Positions 26,085 to 35,360 of a DNA stretch of 64,000 nucleotides are shown here, in pieces; within the stretch, counting starts at the first letter, position 1, and every line of letters starts with the position of its first letter. The stretch is from Bacteroides gallinarum DSM 18171 = JCM 13658. Its GTDB lineage: Bacteria; Bacteroidota; Bacteroidia; Bacteroidales; Bacteroidaceae. The notes under the pieces were generated by a model. It searched no databases. It worked only from the letters and a program-made list of their open reading frames with translations, and was not told where the DNA came from. Location: positions 1-64,000 of the forward strand of contig NZ_KB894134.1 of assembly GCF_000374365.1 (NCBI RefSeq), written 5' to 3'. The position numbers and the translations under genes are program-made.

Positions 26085-27938
26085 ATGGAGAATATCGAGC
26101 ACATAAGCCAGACCTACCGGGATATTGCGGACGGGGCGCAGCAAGAGTTGAATAAAGTACAGAAACAGATTTACCGCATCGGCACGTTGCGGCTGGCGCT
26201 GTTCGTTGCCGGGGTAGCGGGAATTATTTATTTCTATACGGAAGGCTGGGCGGTACTGGCAGGAATTGCATTCGTTACCCTTCTGCCGTTCATTCTCCTG
26301 ATAAAGTATCATAACCGTTTGTTCTACCGTAAGGATTACCTGGAAAAAAAGATAGAAATCAACCGGCAGGAACTGGCGGCGTTGGATTATGATTTTTCCT
26401 GCTTCGACGGCGGGGAGGAATTTACCGACCCGGCGCATCTGTATGCTTACGACTTGGATGTATTCGGCGCCCGCTCCTTATTCCAATATATCAACCGGAC
26501 TTGTACCGAGCCGGGAAAGCGCCTGCTGGCCAGCTGGTTGGGGAAGCATCTCGAAAAGAAGGAGGATATACTGGAACGCCAGGAGGCTGTACGCTGCCTG
26601 GCGCCCGAACTGCACTTCCGTCAGCGCTTCCGCATCCTCGGCTTGTTGCACAAGGGAAAGGCGGCCGATGAAGCGGAACTGAAAGCGTGGGCGGCAAGCC
26701 CTTCCGTATTCCGTTGCAACCGGTTGCTGCGTGCTTTGCCGGCAATCATCACGGGTGTCAATATCTTATGCCTGCTCTCGGTTGCGGCAGGTTACTTGTC
26801 CGCGACTGCCTGGGGAGTACTATGGACGTGTTTCGTAACTGCCGGCTTTGCCTTTACCGGAAAGATTAGCAAGATACAAACCGTATATGGAAAGAAGCTG
26901 CAAATTCTGGGTACATATGCCGGTATGCTCGAGCTTATGGAAGCCCAGCCCATGCAATGCGGCTTACTGGAGGGTATCAAGAAAGAAATCGGCGGCGAGC
27001 ACCGGAAGGCTTCTCTTTCTATCAGCCGGCTGAGTAAGCTGATGAATGAGCTCGACCAGCGTAATAATGTGTTTATGTATATAATCCTCAACGGTTTGTT
27101 CTTCTGGGAACTGCGGCAAATCATGCGTATCGAAGCATGGAAGGAGCAGTATGCCGGCGAACTGCCTCGCTGGCTCAACGCTCTCGGGCAAATGGATGCT
27201 CTCAACTCATTGGCAACCTTTGCTTATAATCATCCCGGATATGCTTATCCGGTTTTGCTCGATAAGGCGGATATGCTTTCCGGTATGGAGAATACCGGCG
27301 GCGGCTCCCGTTTCGTGCTCCGCGCAAAGGCGTTAGGGCATCCGCTGATGCACCGCGACCGTTGTGTCCGCAACGATATCGACATGCAGAAGCGTCCTTT
27401 CTTCATCATTATCACCGGCGCCAACATGGCGGGGAAAAGTACGTACCTGCGCACGATAGGCGTCAATTACCTGCTTGCCTGTACCGGTATGCCTGTCTGT
27501 GCGGACGAAATGGAAATATATCCGGCACGTCTCATCACCAGCCTGCGTACCAGCGACTCCCTGAGCGACAACGAGTCTTATTTCTTTGCCGAGCTCAAGC
27601 GTCTGAAGCTTATCATCGACAAGTTGCAAGCGGGCGAGGAGTTGTTCATCATCCTCGACGAGATTTTGAAGGGTACGAATTCCATGGACAAGCAGAAGGG
27701 GTCTTTCTCGCTTATCAAGCAGTTTATGGCTTTGCAGGCAAACGGTATCATCGCCACTCATGACTTATTACTGGGCACGCTTATCGACCTCTTTCCCGAA
27801 AATATCCGTAACTTCCGTTTCGAGGCGGATATTACCGGCGACGAGCTGACGTTTTCTTACCGCCTCCGCCCGGGGGTGGCGCAGAATATGAATGCTTGCT
27901 TCCTGATGAAGAAAATGGGGATTGCCGTTACCGACTAA
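26085..27938 (+). CDS. Membrane-anchored MutS-family ATPase
   Basis: Start chosen at 26085 (MENIEHISQ, about 617 residues) because it follows the promoter; a longer frame opens at 25905 inside the repeat array. The C-terminal third is a MutS domain V ATPase: Walker A GANMAGKSTYLRT near residue 444, FFAELKRLKLI, Walker B LFIILDEILKGTNS near 522, and THDLLLG. The N-terminus has two transmembrane segments (residues about 32-75: LRLALFVAGVAGIIYFY and LAGIAFVTLLPFILLI) and lacks the mismatch-recognition domain, so it is not the repair MutS. MutS-core helical domains fill the middle. Its role is unknown; binding of branched DNA at the membrane is possible. Confidence 0.85.
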   Translation: MENIEHISQTYRDIADGAQQELNKVQKQIYRIGTLRLALFVAGVAGIIYFYTEGWAVLAGIAFVTLLPFILLIKYHNRLFYRKDYLEKKIEINRQELAALDYDFSCFDGGEEFTDPAHLYAYDLDVFGARSLFQYINRTCTEPGKRLLASWLGKHLEKKEDILERQEAVRCLAPELHFRQRFRILGLLHKGKAADEAELKAWAASPSVFRCNRLLRALPAIITGVNILCLLSVAAGYLSATAWGVLWTCFVTAGFAFTGKISKIQTVYGKKLQILGTYAGMLELMEAQPMQCGLLEGIKKEIGGEHRKASLSISRLSKLMNELDQRNNVFMYIILNGLFFWELRQIMRIEAWKEQYAGELPRWLNALGQMDALNSLATFAYNHPGYAYPVLLDKADMLSGMENTGGGSRFVLRAKALGHPLMHRDRCVRNDIDMQKRPFFIIITGANMAGKSTYLRTIGVNYLLACTGMPVCADEMEIYPARLITSLRTSDSLSDNESYFFAELKRLKLIIDKLQAGEELFIILDEILKGTNSMDKQKGSFSLIKQFMALQANGIIATHDLLLGTLIDLFPENIRNFRFEADITGDELTFSYRLRPGVAQNMNACFLMKKMGIAVTD

Positions 27939-27979
27939 TCCCCTCTGAAAAGCTAAATTGATTGTATGTTTACGTAGGC

Positions 27980-28519
27980 TTATACTGCCTTGCATTTAGA
28001 CAGGAAGGCCGAGACTGCCGCAGCCTGGCTGCCGGTAAAATAGTGTACGGAGGTTACTGGCGTATAGGTATAGGGCACGAACTGGAACAGTTGCAATGCG
28101 GCAAACTGATTGTCTTGCGAAATCAGGATGTCCATACGTACGTTACCGCTCGATTCGCTCTTTATCCCGGCTTCGCCGCCCAGCTTACCGTTTTCAATCA
28201 TTTCGGTCAGCGTACCGATATGTTTCAAATCGAAGAACAGGCTGCGTTCTTTCGCCACGCTTCCCGTAGGAAGGTAGACTATTTCCCGCGATTTCCAGAA
28301 CAAACGGAACACGCCCAGTAAAGCCAACGCCGTACCCAGCACCATTAGGAACATGCTGAGCGTGGAGGATTTGTCGTTCATCTCAAAGACAGAGAAAAAC
28401 ACAAGAATGCCTGCCGCCAGCATCACTGCCGAGATTATGAGTCCGGAAACACTGGTGCGTTTTGCTATATCGGGATGTGAAGACGCAAAAAGTGTTGCGC
28501 CGATAGTTTGAGTTGCCAT
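27980..28519 (-). CDS. Hypothetical membrane protein
   Basis: I do not recognise this 179-residue protein. It has two hydrophobic segments at residues about 26-46 (GLIISAVMLAAGILVFFSVF) and 55-73 (MFLMVLGTALALLGVFRLFW), and a soluble C-terminal part of about 105 residues containing FFDLKHIGTLTEMIENG. The last 30 residues (HYFTGSQAAAVSAFLSK) look like a small helical end. It is convergent with the MutS-like gene, ending 42 bp away. Confidence 0.7.
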   Translation of the reverse strand: MATQTIGATLFASSHPDIAKRTSVSGLIISAVMLAAGILVFFSVFEMNDKSSTLSMFLMVLGTALALLGVFRLFWKSREIVYLPTGSVAKERSLFFDLKHIGTLTEMIENGKLGGEAGIKSESSGNVRMDILISQDNQFAALQLFQFVPYTYTPVTSVHYFTGSQAAAVSAFLSKCKAV

Positions 28520-28632
28520 AATATATATCGTTTTATGAATTAATAAAGTGTGAAATAGTGCATAGCGTATCTCCTCGTATATAAACGCACAGGTTCATAT
28601 GCAAGGGAATAAGTCAGGAAAACGACAGGACA

Positions 28633-29652
28633 CTAAATCAGAATTCGCCTTAGTGTGAAAATGTAGTACTCACACGCAGGCCGGCAACGACAGTAAGCGG
28701 TAACGTCGAAAAGTTTTTCTTTATGCAGGGACAGAACCGCTTCGCGCTGGGCAAGCTTTGCCACCCAGTCTTTTAATGAAAAGATATATTCAGTAATGTA
28801 AGAGCGTTGGACACGGGACATTACCAACGACTGTATGTGTCCGGTATTACTTGTCAGCTCTGCAACCGGCAGATAGGGCAATCGGGGGGAAGTGAAGCAT
28901 GCCTCGTCCTGATGATGAACGGCGGTAGTCTGAATATCCGCAGCATCTCCTGTGCTTACCGAATTGCTGACGGTTGTATCATCCGAGGCTGGATTGCTTG
29001 ACGGCGGGGTGGTTGACGTTGCATTTGGGTTGGTTAATGCTGCATCGCTTAATACCAGGGTGGTTGATGTTGCATTGGTTAACGACGGAGTACTTAGCGC
29101 AGCATTACTTAATACCGGGGTATTCAATACTGCATTGCTTAACGACGGAACACTCAGCGCAACATCACTTAATACCGGGGTATTCAATGCTACATTGCTT
29201 AATGACGAAGTGCTCAGCGCAGCATTACTTAATACTGGGGTATTCAATGCTGCATTGCTTAATGACGAACCGCTCAGCACAGCATTACTTAATACCGGGG
29301 TATTCAATGCTACATTGCTTAATGACGGAGTGCCCAGCACAGCATTACTTAATACCGGGGTATTCAATGCTGCATTGCTTAACGACGGAGTGCTCAGCAC
29401 AGCATTACTTAATACCGGGGTATTCAATGCTACATTGCCTAATGACGGAGTGCTCAGCACAGCATTACTTAATACTGGGGTATTCAATGCTGCATTGCTT
29501 AATGACGAACTGCTCAGCGCAGCATTGCTTAACGTCATATCGCTTAACGCTGTGTTGCGCGATGCCGCATTACCTAACGCTGCACCATCCGGCGTTTGCC
29601 ACAAGAACAACGCAAGTACCAGAAATCCTATAAGTTTTAGATATTTCCCCAT
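28633..29652 (-). CDS. Exported protein of 20-residue pentapeptide-like repeats
   Basis: I do not recognise this gene. Start chosen at 29652 (about 339 residues) because it opens a signal peptide, MGKYLKLIGFLVLALFLW; the frame extends to 29700. Residues about 24-50 are degenerate repeats. Seven full copies of the unit SNAALNTPVLSNAVLSTPSL follow, then decayed copies and a Ser/Thr/Asn/Pro-rich linker. Each unit divides into four pentads with Leu at the same place (AALNT, PVLSN, AVLST, PSLSN), close to the A(D/N)LXX pentapeptide rule, so four pentads could make one turn of a quadrilateral beta helix. The last 95 residues form a separate domain with an amphipathic stretch and CRCRPACEYY. The location is probably periplasmic or surface. 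Confidence 0.8.
   Translation of the reverse strand: MGKYLKLIGFLVLALFLWQTPDGAALGNAASRNTALSDMTLSNAALSSSSLSNAALNTPVLSNAVLSTPSLGNVALNTPVLSNAVLSTPSLSNAALNTPVLSNAVLGTPSLSNVALNTPVLSNAVLSGSSLSNAALNTPVLSNAALSTSSLSNVALNTPVLSDVALSVPSLSNAVLNTPVLSNAALSTPSLTNATSTTLVLSDAALTNPNATSTTPPSSNPASDDTTVSNSVSTGDAADIQTTAVHHQDEACFTSPRLPYLPVAELTSNTGHIQSLVMSRVQRSYITEYIFSLKDWVAKLAQREAVLSLHKEKLFDVTAYCRCRPACEYYIFTLRRILI
29101..29520. repeat. Seven 60-bp tandem repeats inside the exported protein gene
   Basis: Seven consecutive 60-bp units, each beginning AGCATTACTT-AATAC at 29101 + 60n and differing at only a few positions. A diverged copy precedes (29041-29100) and a half copy follows (29521-29550). The period is exactly 20 codons, so unit gain or loss keeps the reading frame. 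The DNA-level identity is higher than amino-acid selection alone would require, which points to recent expansion. Confidence 0.95.
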
Positions 29653-29661
29653 AACTGTCTG

Positions 29662-29669
29662 CAAATATA
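29662..29669 (-). promoter_or_regulatory. Possible -7 box near the repeat-protein start
   Basis: Minus-strand TATATTTG fits the -7 consensus, but no -33 partner is seen. The transcript would begin only a few bases before the ATG at 29652. It may be fortuitous, or the message may be nearly leaderless. Confidence 0.3.
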
Positions 29670-29740
29670 ACGGTTTATCCCATTGATTTGTTTTATACAT
29701 ACATCTTTTAATGTTTGTTCATGTAAATAAAAACATAAAC

Positions 29741-29771
29741 AAAAAAGCCGCCCCAATCGCTGGGACGGCTT
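29741..29771 (-). terminator. Terminator of the ribosomal protein cluster
   Basis: On the minus strand AAGCCGTCCCA, a short loop, TGGGGCGGCTT (one mismatch) and then TTTTTT. It lies about 25 bp after the rplQ stop. Confidence 0.9.
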
Positions 29772-29796
29772 CCTATATATAAAAAGAATAGTTGAA

Positions 29797-30300
29797 TTAT
29801 TCAGCTTTTGCTTCTTCAGCAGCAGGAGTTTCGGCAACCGGTGCTGTTTCAGCAGCGGGAGCAGCTTCAGTAGTGGCAGCAGCCTTCTTTGAACGGCGGG
29901 TACGGGTAGCTTTCTTAGCAACTTTTTCCTTAGCCATGTTCTCGTTGTAGTCAACGAGTTCGATGAAACACATTTCTGCGTTGTCACCCAAACGGTTACC
30001 GGTCTTGATGATACGGGTATAACCGCCCGGACGGTCTGCAATCTTCACAGAGATTTCCTTGAACAACTCGGTTACAGCATACTTGTCTTGCAGATTGCTA
30101 AATACAACACGACGAGAGTTAGTCGTATCGTCTTTAGCTTTTGTAATCAAAGGCTCAACGAATTTCTTCAAAGCTTTAGCCTTTGCAACGGTCGTAGTGA
30201 TTCTTTTGTGCTTAATCAAAGAACACGCCATATTAGCCAACATAGCGTTTCTATGAGAGGCAGTACGACCCAAATGGTTGAATTTCTTATTATGTCTCAT
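29797..30300 (-). CDS. rplQ: 50S ribosomal protein L17 with Ala/Glu-rich tail
   Basis: L17 binds 23S rRNA near the exit tunnel. The core ([20 protein letters not shown] to about residue 118) is standard. After it comes a basic patch ([16 protein letters not shown]) and a roughly 35-residue tail of Ala, Glu, Pro and Thr with repeated [16 protein letters not shown]-like words, giving 167 residues against about 125 in E. coli. It is the last gene of the alpha operon part, 3 bp after rpoA. Confidence 0.97.
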   Translation of the reverse strand: MRHNKKFNHLGRTASHRNAMLANMACSLIKHKRITTTVAKAKALKKFVEPLITKAKDDTTNSRRVVFSNLQDKYAVTELFKEISVKIADRPGGYTRIIKTGNRLGDNAEMCFIELVDYNENMAKEKVAKKATRTRRSKKAAATTEAAPAAETAPVAETPAAEEAKAE

Positions 30301-30303
30301 TTT

Positions 30304-31296
30304 TTATTCTTTATCTAATTTATATTTAGAAATATCAGTTCCAAACGACAGATTCAGACTTTCCAGCAAATCATCAAGCTCGGTAAGCGATTTCTTTCCG
30401 AAATTTCTGAATTTCAGCAAATCCGTCTTGTTGAACTGTACCAAGTCGCCCAAAGTCTCTACATCGGCGGCCTTCAAACAGTTGAGGGCACGAACCGAGA
30501 GATCCATATCGACAAGCTTGGTCTTCAGCAACTGACGCATGTGCAATACTTCTTCATCAAACTCTTCATTGCCGTCTACATCGTTGCTTTCCAACGTAAT
30601 CTTCTCGTCGGAGAAGAGCATGAAGTGATAAATCAGTATTTTTGCAGCTTCTTTCAGAGCTTCTTTCGGGTGAATGGAACCATCCGTAGTAATTTCAAGC
30701 ACCAGTTTCTCGTAGTCTGTCTTCTGCTCAACACGGAAGTTCTCTACCTGGTACTTAACATTACGTATCGGAGTATAAATAGAATCGATAGGAATTACGT
30801 TCACGTCGGTGCAATATTCGCGGTTTTCGTCAGCAGGAACATAACCACGACCTTTGTTGATCGTAATATCTATCTGCATAGTTGATTTTGAATCTAAATG
30901 ACAAATAACTAATTCAGGATTTAACACTTCAAATCCAGTCAAATACTTACCTATGTCACCTGCTTTAAATTCACTTGAGTTCTCGACCGTGATGCTTACT
31001 TTCTCGCTCTCGAATTCTTCAACTACTTGCTTGAACCTCACTTGTTTCAGATTCAAGATAATGTTAGTAACATCCTCTTTTACTCCCGGAACACTGGAAA
31101 ATTCATGCTCAACACCTTCTATCTTGATAGTGGTGATAGCAAAACCTTCCAATGAAGAAAGCAGGATGCGGCGCAGTGCATTACCCACGGTAATACCGAA
31201 ACCGGGCTCCAACGGACGAAATTCGAACTTTCCGAATTTAGAGTCCGCTTCCAACATTAATACTTTATCAGGTTTTTGAAATGCTAATATCGCCAT
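30304..31296 (-). CDS. rpoA: RNA polymerase alpha subunit
   Basis: At 330 residues the length is normal. The N-terminal assembly domain is seen in [20 protein letters not shown], with the C-terminal domain (about residues 250-318, [20 protein letters not shown] then [20 protein letters not shown]) that contacts UP elements and activators. It lies between rpsD and rplQ as in most bacteria. Confidence 0.98.
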   Translation of the reverse strand: MAILAFQKPDKVLMLEADSKFGKFEFRPLEPGFGITVGNALRRILLSSLEGFAITTIKIEGVEHEFSSVPGVKEDVTNIILNLKQVRFKQVVEEFESEKVSITVENSSEFKAGDIGKYLTGFEVLNPELVICHLDSKSTMQIDITINKGRGYVPADENREYCTDVNVIPIDSIYTPIRNVKYQVENFRVEQKTDYEKLVLEITTDGSIHPKEALKEAAKILIYHFMLFSDEKITLESNDVDGNEEFDEEVLHMRQLLKTKLVDMDLSVRALNCLKAADVETLGDLVQFNKTDLLKFRNFGKKSLTELDDLLESLNLSFGTDISKYKLDKE

Positions 31297-31307
31297 GAAA
31301 TTAATTA

Positions 31308-31913
31308 TTATTTAGAATACAATTCTACAATCAAATGCTCTTTAATGTTTTCAGGAATGTCTGCTCTTTCAGGTACGTGCAACAACTTACCTACTTTAGC
31401 ATTGTCATCCCATTCCAACCAAGGATATTTGCTGTGGTTAAAGCCTGCCAATGAGTTAGCGATAACTTCCAAAGATTTGGATTTTTCACGAACGCCAATT
31501 ACCTGACCCGGTTTTACTGCATATGAAGGTATATTCACTACCTCGCCGTCTACAGTAATATGCTTGTGACTAACCAACTGACGGGCAGCGGCACGAGTCG
31601 GAGCAATACCCAGACGGAATACTACATTGTCGAGGCGGCCTTCCAGTAATTGGAGAAGTACCTCACCCGTAATACCTTTAGCTGTAGCTGCTTTCTCAAA
31701 CAGATTGCGGAATTGTTTTTCCAAAACTCCATAGGTGTATTTGGCTTTCTGTTTCTCACGAAGTTGAACACCATATTCAGAAGTTTTTCTCTTTCTTGAA
31801 TTACCGTGCTGTCCGGGAGGATAGTTCTTCTTTGACAATACTTTATCTGCTCCAAAGATACCTTCACCGAATTTACGGGCTATTCTTGATTTTGGTCCAG
31901 TATATCTAGCCAT
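31308..31913 (-). CDS. rpsD: 30S ribosomal protein S4
   Basis: S4 nucleates 30S body assembly and, in other bacteria, represses the alpha operon translationally. The 201-residue product carries the S4 RNA-binding domain ([20 protein letters not shown]). The N-terminal region has no zinc cysteines. A 115-bp leader separates it from rpsK and could hold an autoregulatory site; a TGCA-based dyad (TTGCAGCCGCGATTGCAG, about 31953-31970) is present there. Confidence 0.98.
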   Translation of the reverse strand: MARYTGPKSRIARKFGEGIFGADKVLSKKNYPPGQHGNSRKRKTSEYGVQLREKQKAKYTYGVLEKQFRNLFEKAATAKGITGEVLLQLLEGRLDNVVFRLGIAPTRAAARQLVSHKHITVDGEVVNIPSYAVKPGQVIGVREKSKSLEVIANSLAGFNHSKYPWLEWDDNAKVGKLLHVPERADIPENIKEHLIVELYSK

Positions 31914-32028
31914 TTCTTTTTAAATATTTAATTGTTATTCATGAACTTAATTTGTTGCAGCCGCGATTGCAGAGAAGAATTTACAATCCAATAACAATAT
32001 CAAGTTTCATTTTTATTAAAGGTAAATC

Positions 32029-32418
32029 TTAAACTCTACGTCTTTTCGGAGGACGACAACCATTATGTGGAAGCGGAGTCACATCGATAATTTCAGTGAC
32101 TTCGATACCTGCACCGTGGATAGTTCTAATAGCAGACTCACGTCCGTTACCTGGACCTTTCACATATGCTTTTACCTTTCTCAAGCCAAGGTCGTATGCT
32201 ACCTTAGCGCAGTCTTGAGCAGCCATTTGCGCTGCATAAGGAGTGTTCTTCTTAGAACCTCTAAATCCCATCTTTCCGGCAGAAGACCAAGAAATAATCT
32301 GACCTTCACTATTAGCCAGAGAAACAATAATGTTGTTGAAAGATGAATGAACATGCAACTGTCCATTAGCATCTACCTTTACATTTCTCTTTTTTGCTGC
32401 AACTGTTTTTTTTGCCAT
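32029..32418 (-). CDS. rpsK: 30S ribosomal protein S11
   Basis: S11 sits on the 30S platform near the Shine-Dalgarno helix site. The 129 residues include the conserved [20 protein letters not shown] stretch and the C-terminal [13 protein letters not shown]. It starts 11 bp after the rpsM stop. Confidence 0.98.
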   Translation of the reverse strand: MAKKTVAAKKRNVKVDANGQLHVHSSFNNIIVSLANSEGQIISWSSAGKMGFRGSKKNTPYAAQMAAQDCAKVAYDLGLRKVKAYVKGPGNGRESAIRTIHGAGIEVTEIIDVTPLPHNGCRPPKRRRV

Positions 32419-32429
32419 ATCAACAATTA

Positions 32430-32810
32430 TTATTTAGTAGCTTTTTTCTTATTAGCAACGGTTTTCTTTCTTCCCTTACGAGTACGGGCGTTGTTCTTTG
32501 TACTCTGGCCTCTAACAGGAAGACCGATACGGTGACGTACACCACGGTAGCAACCGATATCCATTAAACGCTTGATGTTCAATTGAACTTCAGAACGAAG
32601 ATCACCTTCTACTTTATACTCTGCACCAATGATCTCACGAATCTTGGCAGCCTGTTCATCCGTCCAGTCTTTTACTTTCAGGTCTTTATCTACACCTGCT
32701 TTATCCAAAATCTTTGCTGAACTACTACGACCTATTCCATATACATAGGTCAACGCAACTTCACCTCTCTTGTTTTGAGGTAAATCGACACCAACTATTC
32801 TTATAGCCAT
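32430..32810 (-). CDS. rpsM: 30S ribosomal protein S13
   Basis: S13 lies in the 30S head and contacts the P-site tRNA and the 50S bridge. The 126 residues begin [20 protein letters not shown] and end in the lysine-rich tRNA-contacting tail. [20 protein letters not shown] is diagnostic. Confidence 0.98.
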   Translation of the reverse strand: MAIRIVGVDLPQNKRGEVALTYVYGIGRSSSAKILDKAGVDKDLKVKDWTDEQAAKIREIIGAEYKVEGDLRSEVQLNIKRLMDIGCYRGVRHRIGLPVRGQSTKNNARTRKGRKKTVANKKKATK

Positions 32811-32844
32811 ATACTAAATTATTTTTTTTGCAAAAATAATAATA

Positions 32845-32961
32845 TTATCCTTGACGTTGTTTATACTTAGGATTTTTCTTGTTAATAACATACAAACGGC
32901 CATTACGTCTAACGATTTTACACTCTGGCGTACGTTTCTTTAAGGATGCTCTTACTTTCAT
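32845..32961 (-). CDS. rpmJ: 50S ribosomal protein L36, zinc-free form
   Basis: This 38-residue gene begins [20 protein letters not shown] and ends PKYKQRQG. Only one of the cysteines of the classical zinc ribbon remains, so this is a C-minus form that needs no zinc. It lies between infA and rpsM, 9 bp after the infA stop, as is usual. Confidence 0.95.
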   Translation of the reverse strand: MKVRASLKKRTPECKIVRRNGRLYVINKKNPKYKQRQG

Positions 32962-32970
32962 ATCTTAATT

Positions 32971-33189
32971 TTATTTATATCTGAATACAATTCTTCCTTT
33001 CGATAAATCGTAAGGAGACATTTCAACTCTTACCTTATCACCCGGCAGGATTTTGATGTAGTGCATCCGCATCTTACCGGAAATATGTGCAGTAATCTCA
33101 TGTCCGTTTTCTAATTCAACACGAAACATTGCATTAGACAATGCTTCAACTATAACTCCATCTTGTTCTATTGCAGATTGCTTTGCCAT
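32971..33189 (-). CDS. infA: Translation initiation factor IF-1
   Basis: A 72-residue single S1-like OB-fold protein ([40 protein letters not shown]). It occupies the ribosomal A site during initiation with IF-2 and IF-3. It is located between map and rpmJ. Confidence 0.98.
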   Translation of the reverse strand: MAKQSAIEQDGVIVEALSNAMFRVELENGHEITAHISGKMRMHYIKILPGDKVRVEMSPYDLSKGRIVFRYK

Positions 33190-33198
33190 ATTAACTTC

Positions 33199-33999
33199 TT
33201 AAATTGCTTTATCTCCTAATACTTCTTCAATGAATTCGAATGACGACAATATATCGGCTTCACCGTTTCTAACCGCTATGGTATGTTCAAAATGAGCAGC
33301 GCATTTACGGTCTTTGGTTCTAACCGTCCAGCCGTCGCGTTCCATTACTATCTGTCGGTTGCCTAAAGTAATCATCGGCTCGATTGCAATGCACACCCCC
33401 TGCTTCAACATCGTTCCGTAACCACGTTTACCGTAATTGGGAACCTGCGGGTCTTCATGCATCTCCTTACCGATACCATGACCGACAAACTCGCGCACTA
33501 CTCCATAAGAATTAGACTCACAATGTTGTTGTATAGCATATCCTATATCACCCAACCGTTTGCCTTGGACTGCATTCTGTATTCCTATGTATAATGCTTC
33601 TTTAGTAACTTTCAGTAATTTGCGAACTTCCTCGTCAACTTCACCTACACAAAACGTATAAGCCGAATCGCCACAAAAGCCGTTCATGTATGTACCGCAA
33701 TCAACCGAAACGATATCTCCTTCTTTCAGTACTACATCATCACCCGGGATACCGTGTACAACCTGTTCGTTTACAGAGGTACAGATCGAAGCCGGAAACG
33801 GATTACCGTATTGGTTGGGAAATCCCTTAAAAGTAGGAACAGCGCCATTATCTCTAATAAACTCTTCGGCTACTCTATCCAACTCCTTTGTAGTAACTCC
33901 CGGCTTTATAATCTTAGCTATCTCAGCCAACGTTTTTCCTACAAGCAAATTACTCTTACGGAGCAGTTCTATCTCATCTTCAGTCTTAAGAAATATCAT
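33199..33999 (-). CDS. map: Methionine aminopeptidase, type I
   Basis: It removes the initiator methionine from nascent proteins. The 266 residues hold the pita-bread fold metal ligands: two Asp in SVDCGTYMNGFCGDSAYTF, the His of EFVGHGIGKEMHEDP, and Glu in IEPMITLG and FEHTIAV. There is no N-terminal extension, so type Ia. It sits between secY and infA, linking translation initiation and export genes. Confidence 0.97.
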   Translation of the reverse strand: MIFLKTEDEIELLRKSNLLVGKTLAEIAKIIKPGVTTKELDRVAEEFIRDNGAVPTFKGFPNQYGNPFPASICTSVNEQVVHGIPGDDVVLKEGDIVSVDCGTYMNGFCGDSAYTFCVGEVDEEVRKLLKVTKEALYIGIQNAVQGKRLGDIGYAIQQHCESNSYGVVREFVGHGIGKEMHEDPQVPNYGKRGYGTMLKQGVCIAIEPMITLGNRQIVMERDGWTVRTKDRKCAAHFEHTIAVRNGEADILSSFEFIEEVLGDKAI

Positions 34000-34012
34000 T
34001 CTTCAAATAAGA

Positions 34013-35356
34013 TTAATACGCAGCTACTGTACCGCTACGGCCTTTAATACGCCCGGATTTCAGCAAACCGTCATAGTGTCTCATCAACAAATGACTTTCA
34101 ACCTGCTGGAGAGTATCGAGGACCACACCTACAAGAATTAACAAAGACGTACCACCGAAGAATTGAGCAAACTCGGCCTTTACACCGAATATACCGGCAA
34201 ATGCCGGCATAATAGCCACCAAAGCCAAGAAGAAAGAACCCGGCAGAGTAATACGTGACATAATCACGTCAATGTACTCAGCGGTTTGCTTTCCCGGTTT
34301 GATACCCGGAATGAAGCCGTTATTTCTCTTCATATCTTCAGCCATCTGAGTCGGGTTAATGGTAATCGCAGTATAGAAATACGTAAACAGTATAATCAAT
34401 ACCGCAAAAATCAAATTATACCAAAAGCTTGTATGATCAGTTAACGCATGTATGAAACCGCTCGCATTATTTACATTCGAAAATCCTACGAGAGTAATAG
34501 GAATAAACATGATTGCCTGAGCAAAGATGATAGGCATCACGTTAGCTGCATTTACTTTCAAAGGAATGTACTGTCTTGCACCGCCGTACTGCTTGTTACC
34601 AACAATTTTCTTTGCATATTGAACAGGAATTTTTCTTGTACCCTGCACCAGAAGAATGGCAAATGCAATCACAAGCAACAAAACTACGAGTTCAATCAGG
34701 AACATTACCAAACCACCGGTCTTATCGGTCATACGGGAAATCAATTCCTGGAATAAGGACTGCGGCAAACGGGCAATAATACCCACCATAATAATCAAGG
34801 AGATACCATTACCGATTCCTTTGTCTGTAATTCTCTCACCAAGCCACAAAATAAACATACTTCCAGCCGCCAATATAATGGTAGAAGTAAGCATAAACAG
34901 AGTCCAATCTAATGAAGCATTTAAGGAAGGACCAGCCTGCATTTTAAGATTGAGCAAATAAGAAGGAGCCTGAACCAAAAGAATAATAATCGTTAAGTAA
35001 CGAGTATACTGATTCATTTTTCTTCTGCCACTCTCACCTTCGCGCTGCAATTTCTGGAAATACGGTACCGCAATACCCAGCAACTGAATTACAATGGAAG
35101 CGGAGATATAAGGCATGATACCCAATGCAAAAATGGATGCATTAGAGAATGCTCCTCCAGAAAACATGTTTAACAAGGCTAAAAGACCCTCGCTTGTTTG
35201 TTGATGCAATTGTGTCAGCATCGACGGATTGATACCCGGCAATACAACATACGAACCGAAACGGTAAATTGCCACAAACAATATGGTAATGAGGATCCGT
35301 TGTCTCAGATCCTCAATTTTCCATATATTCTTTAATGTTTCAATAGCTTTTCTCAT
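34013..35356 (-). CDS. secY: Preprotein translocase subunit SecY
   Basis: The central channel of the Sec translocon has 447 residues and ten transmembrane segments. ILITILFVAIYRFGSYVVLPGI and GGTSLLILVGVVLDTLQQVE match the first and last helices of the family. It pairs with SecE, encoded at 59693-59881 in this window. It is located after rplO, as is general. Confidence 0.97.
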   Translation of the reverse strand: MRKAIETLKNIWKIEDLRQRILITILFVAIYRFGSYVVLPGINPSMLTQLHQQTSEGLLALLNMFSGGAFSNASIFALGIMPYISASIVIQLLGIAVPYFQKLQREGESGRRKMNQYTRYLTIIILLVQAPSYLLNLKMQAGPSLNASLDWTLFMLTSTIILAAGSMFILWLGERITDKGIGNGISLIIMVGIIARLPQSLFQELISRMTDKTGGLVMFLIELVVLLLVIAFAILLVQGTRKIPVQYAKKIVGNKQYGGARQYIPLKVNAANVMPIIFAQAIMFIPITLVGFSNVNNASGFIHALTDHTSFWYNLIFAVLIILFTYFYTAITINPTQMAEDMKRNNGFIPGIKPGKQTAEYIDVIMSRITLPGSFFLALVAIMPAFAGIFGVKAEFAQFFGGTSLLILVGVVLDTLQQVESHLLMRHYDGLLKSGRIKGRSGTVAAY

Positions 35357-35360
35357 CGAA

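Noticed and set aside
28952-29686. Two long plus-strand frames (244 and 219 codons) across the 60-bp repeats
   Set aside because: A repeat unit that is a multiple of three and free of stops is open in several frames. Only the minus-strand frame has a signal peptide, a non-repeat domain and a pattern matching a known fold.
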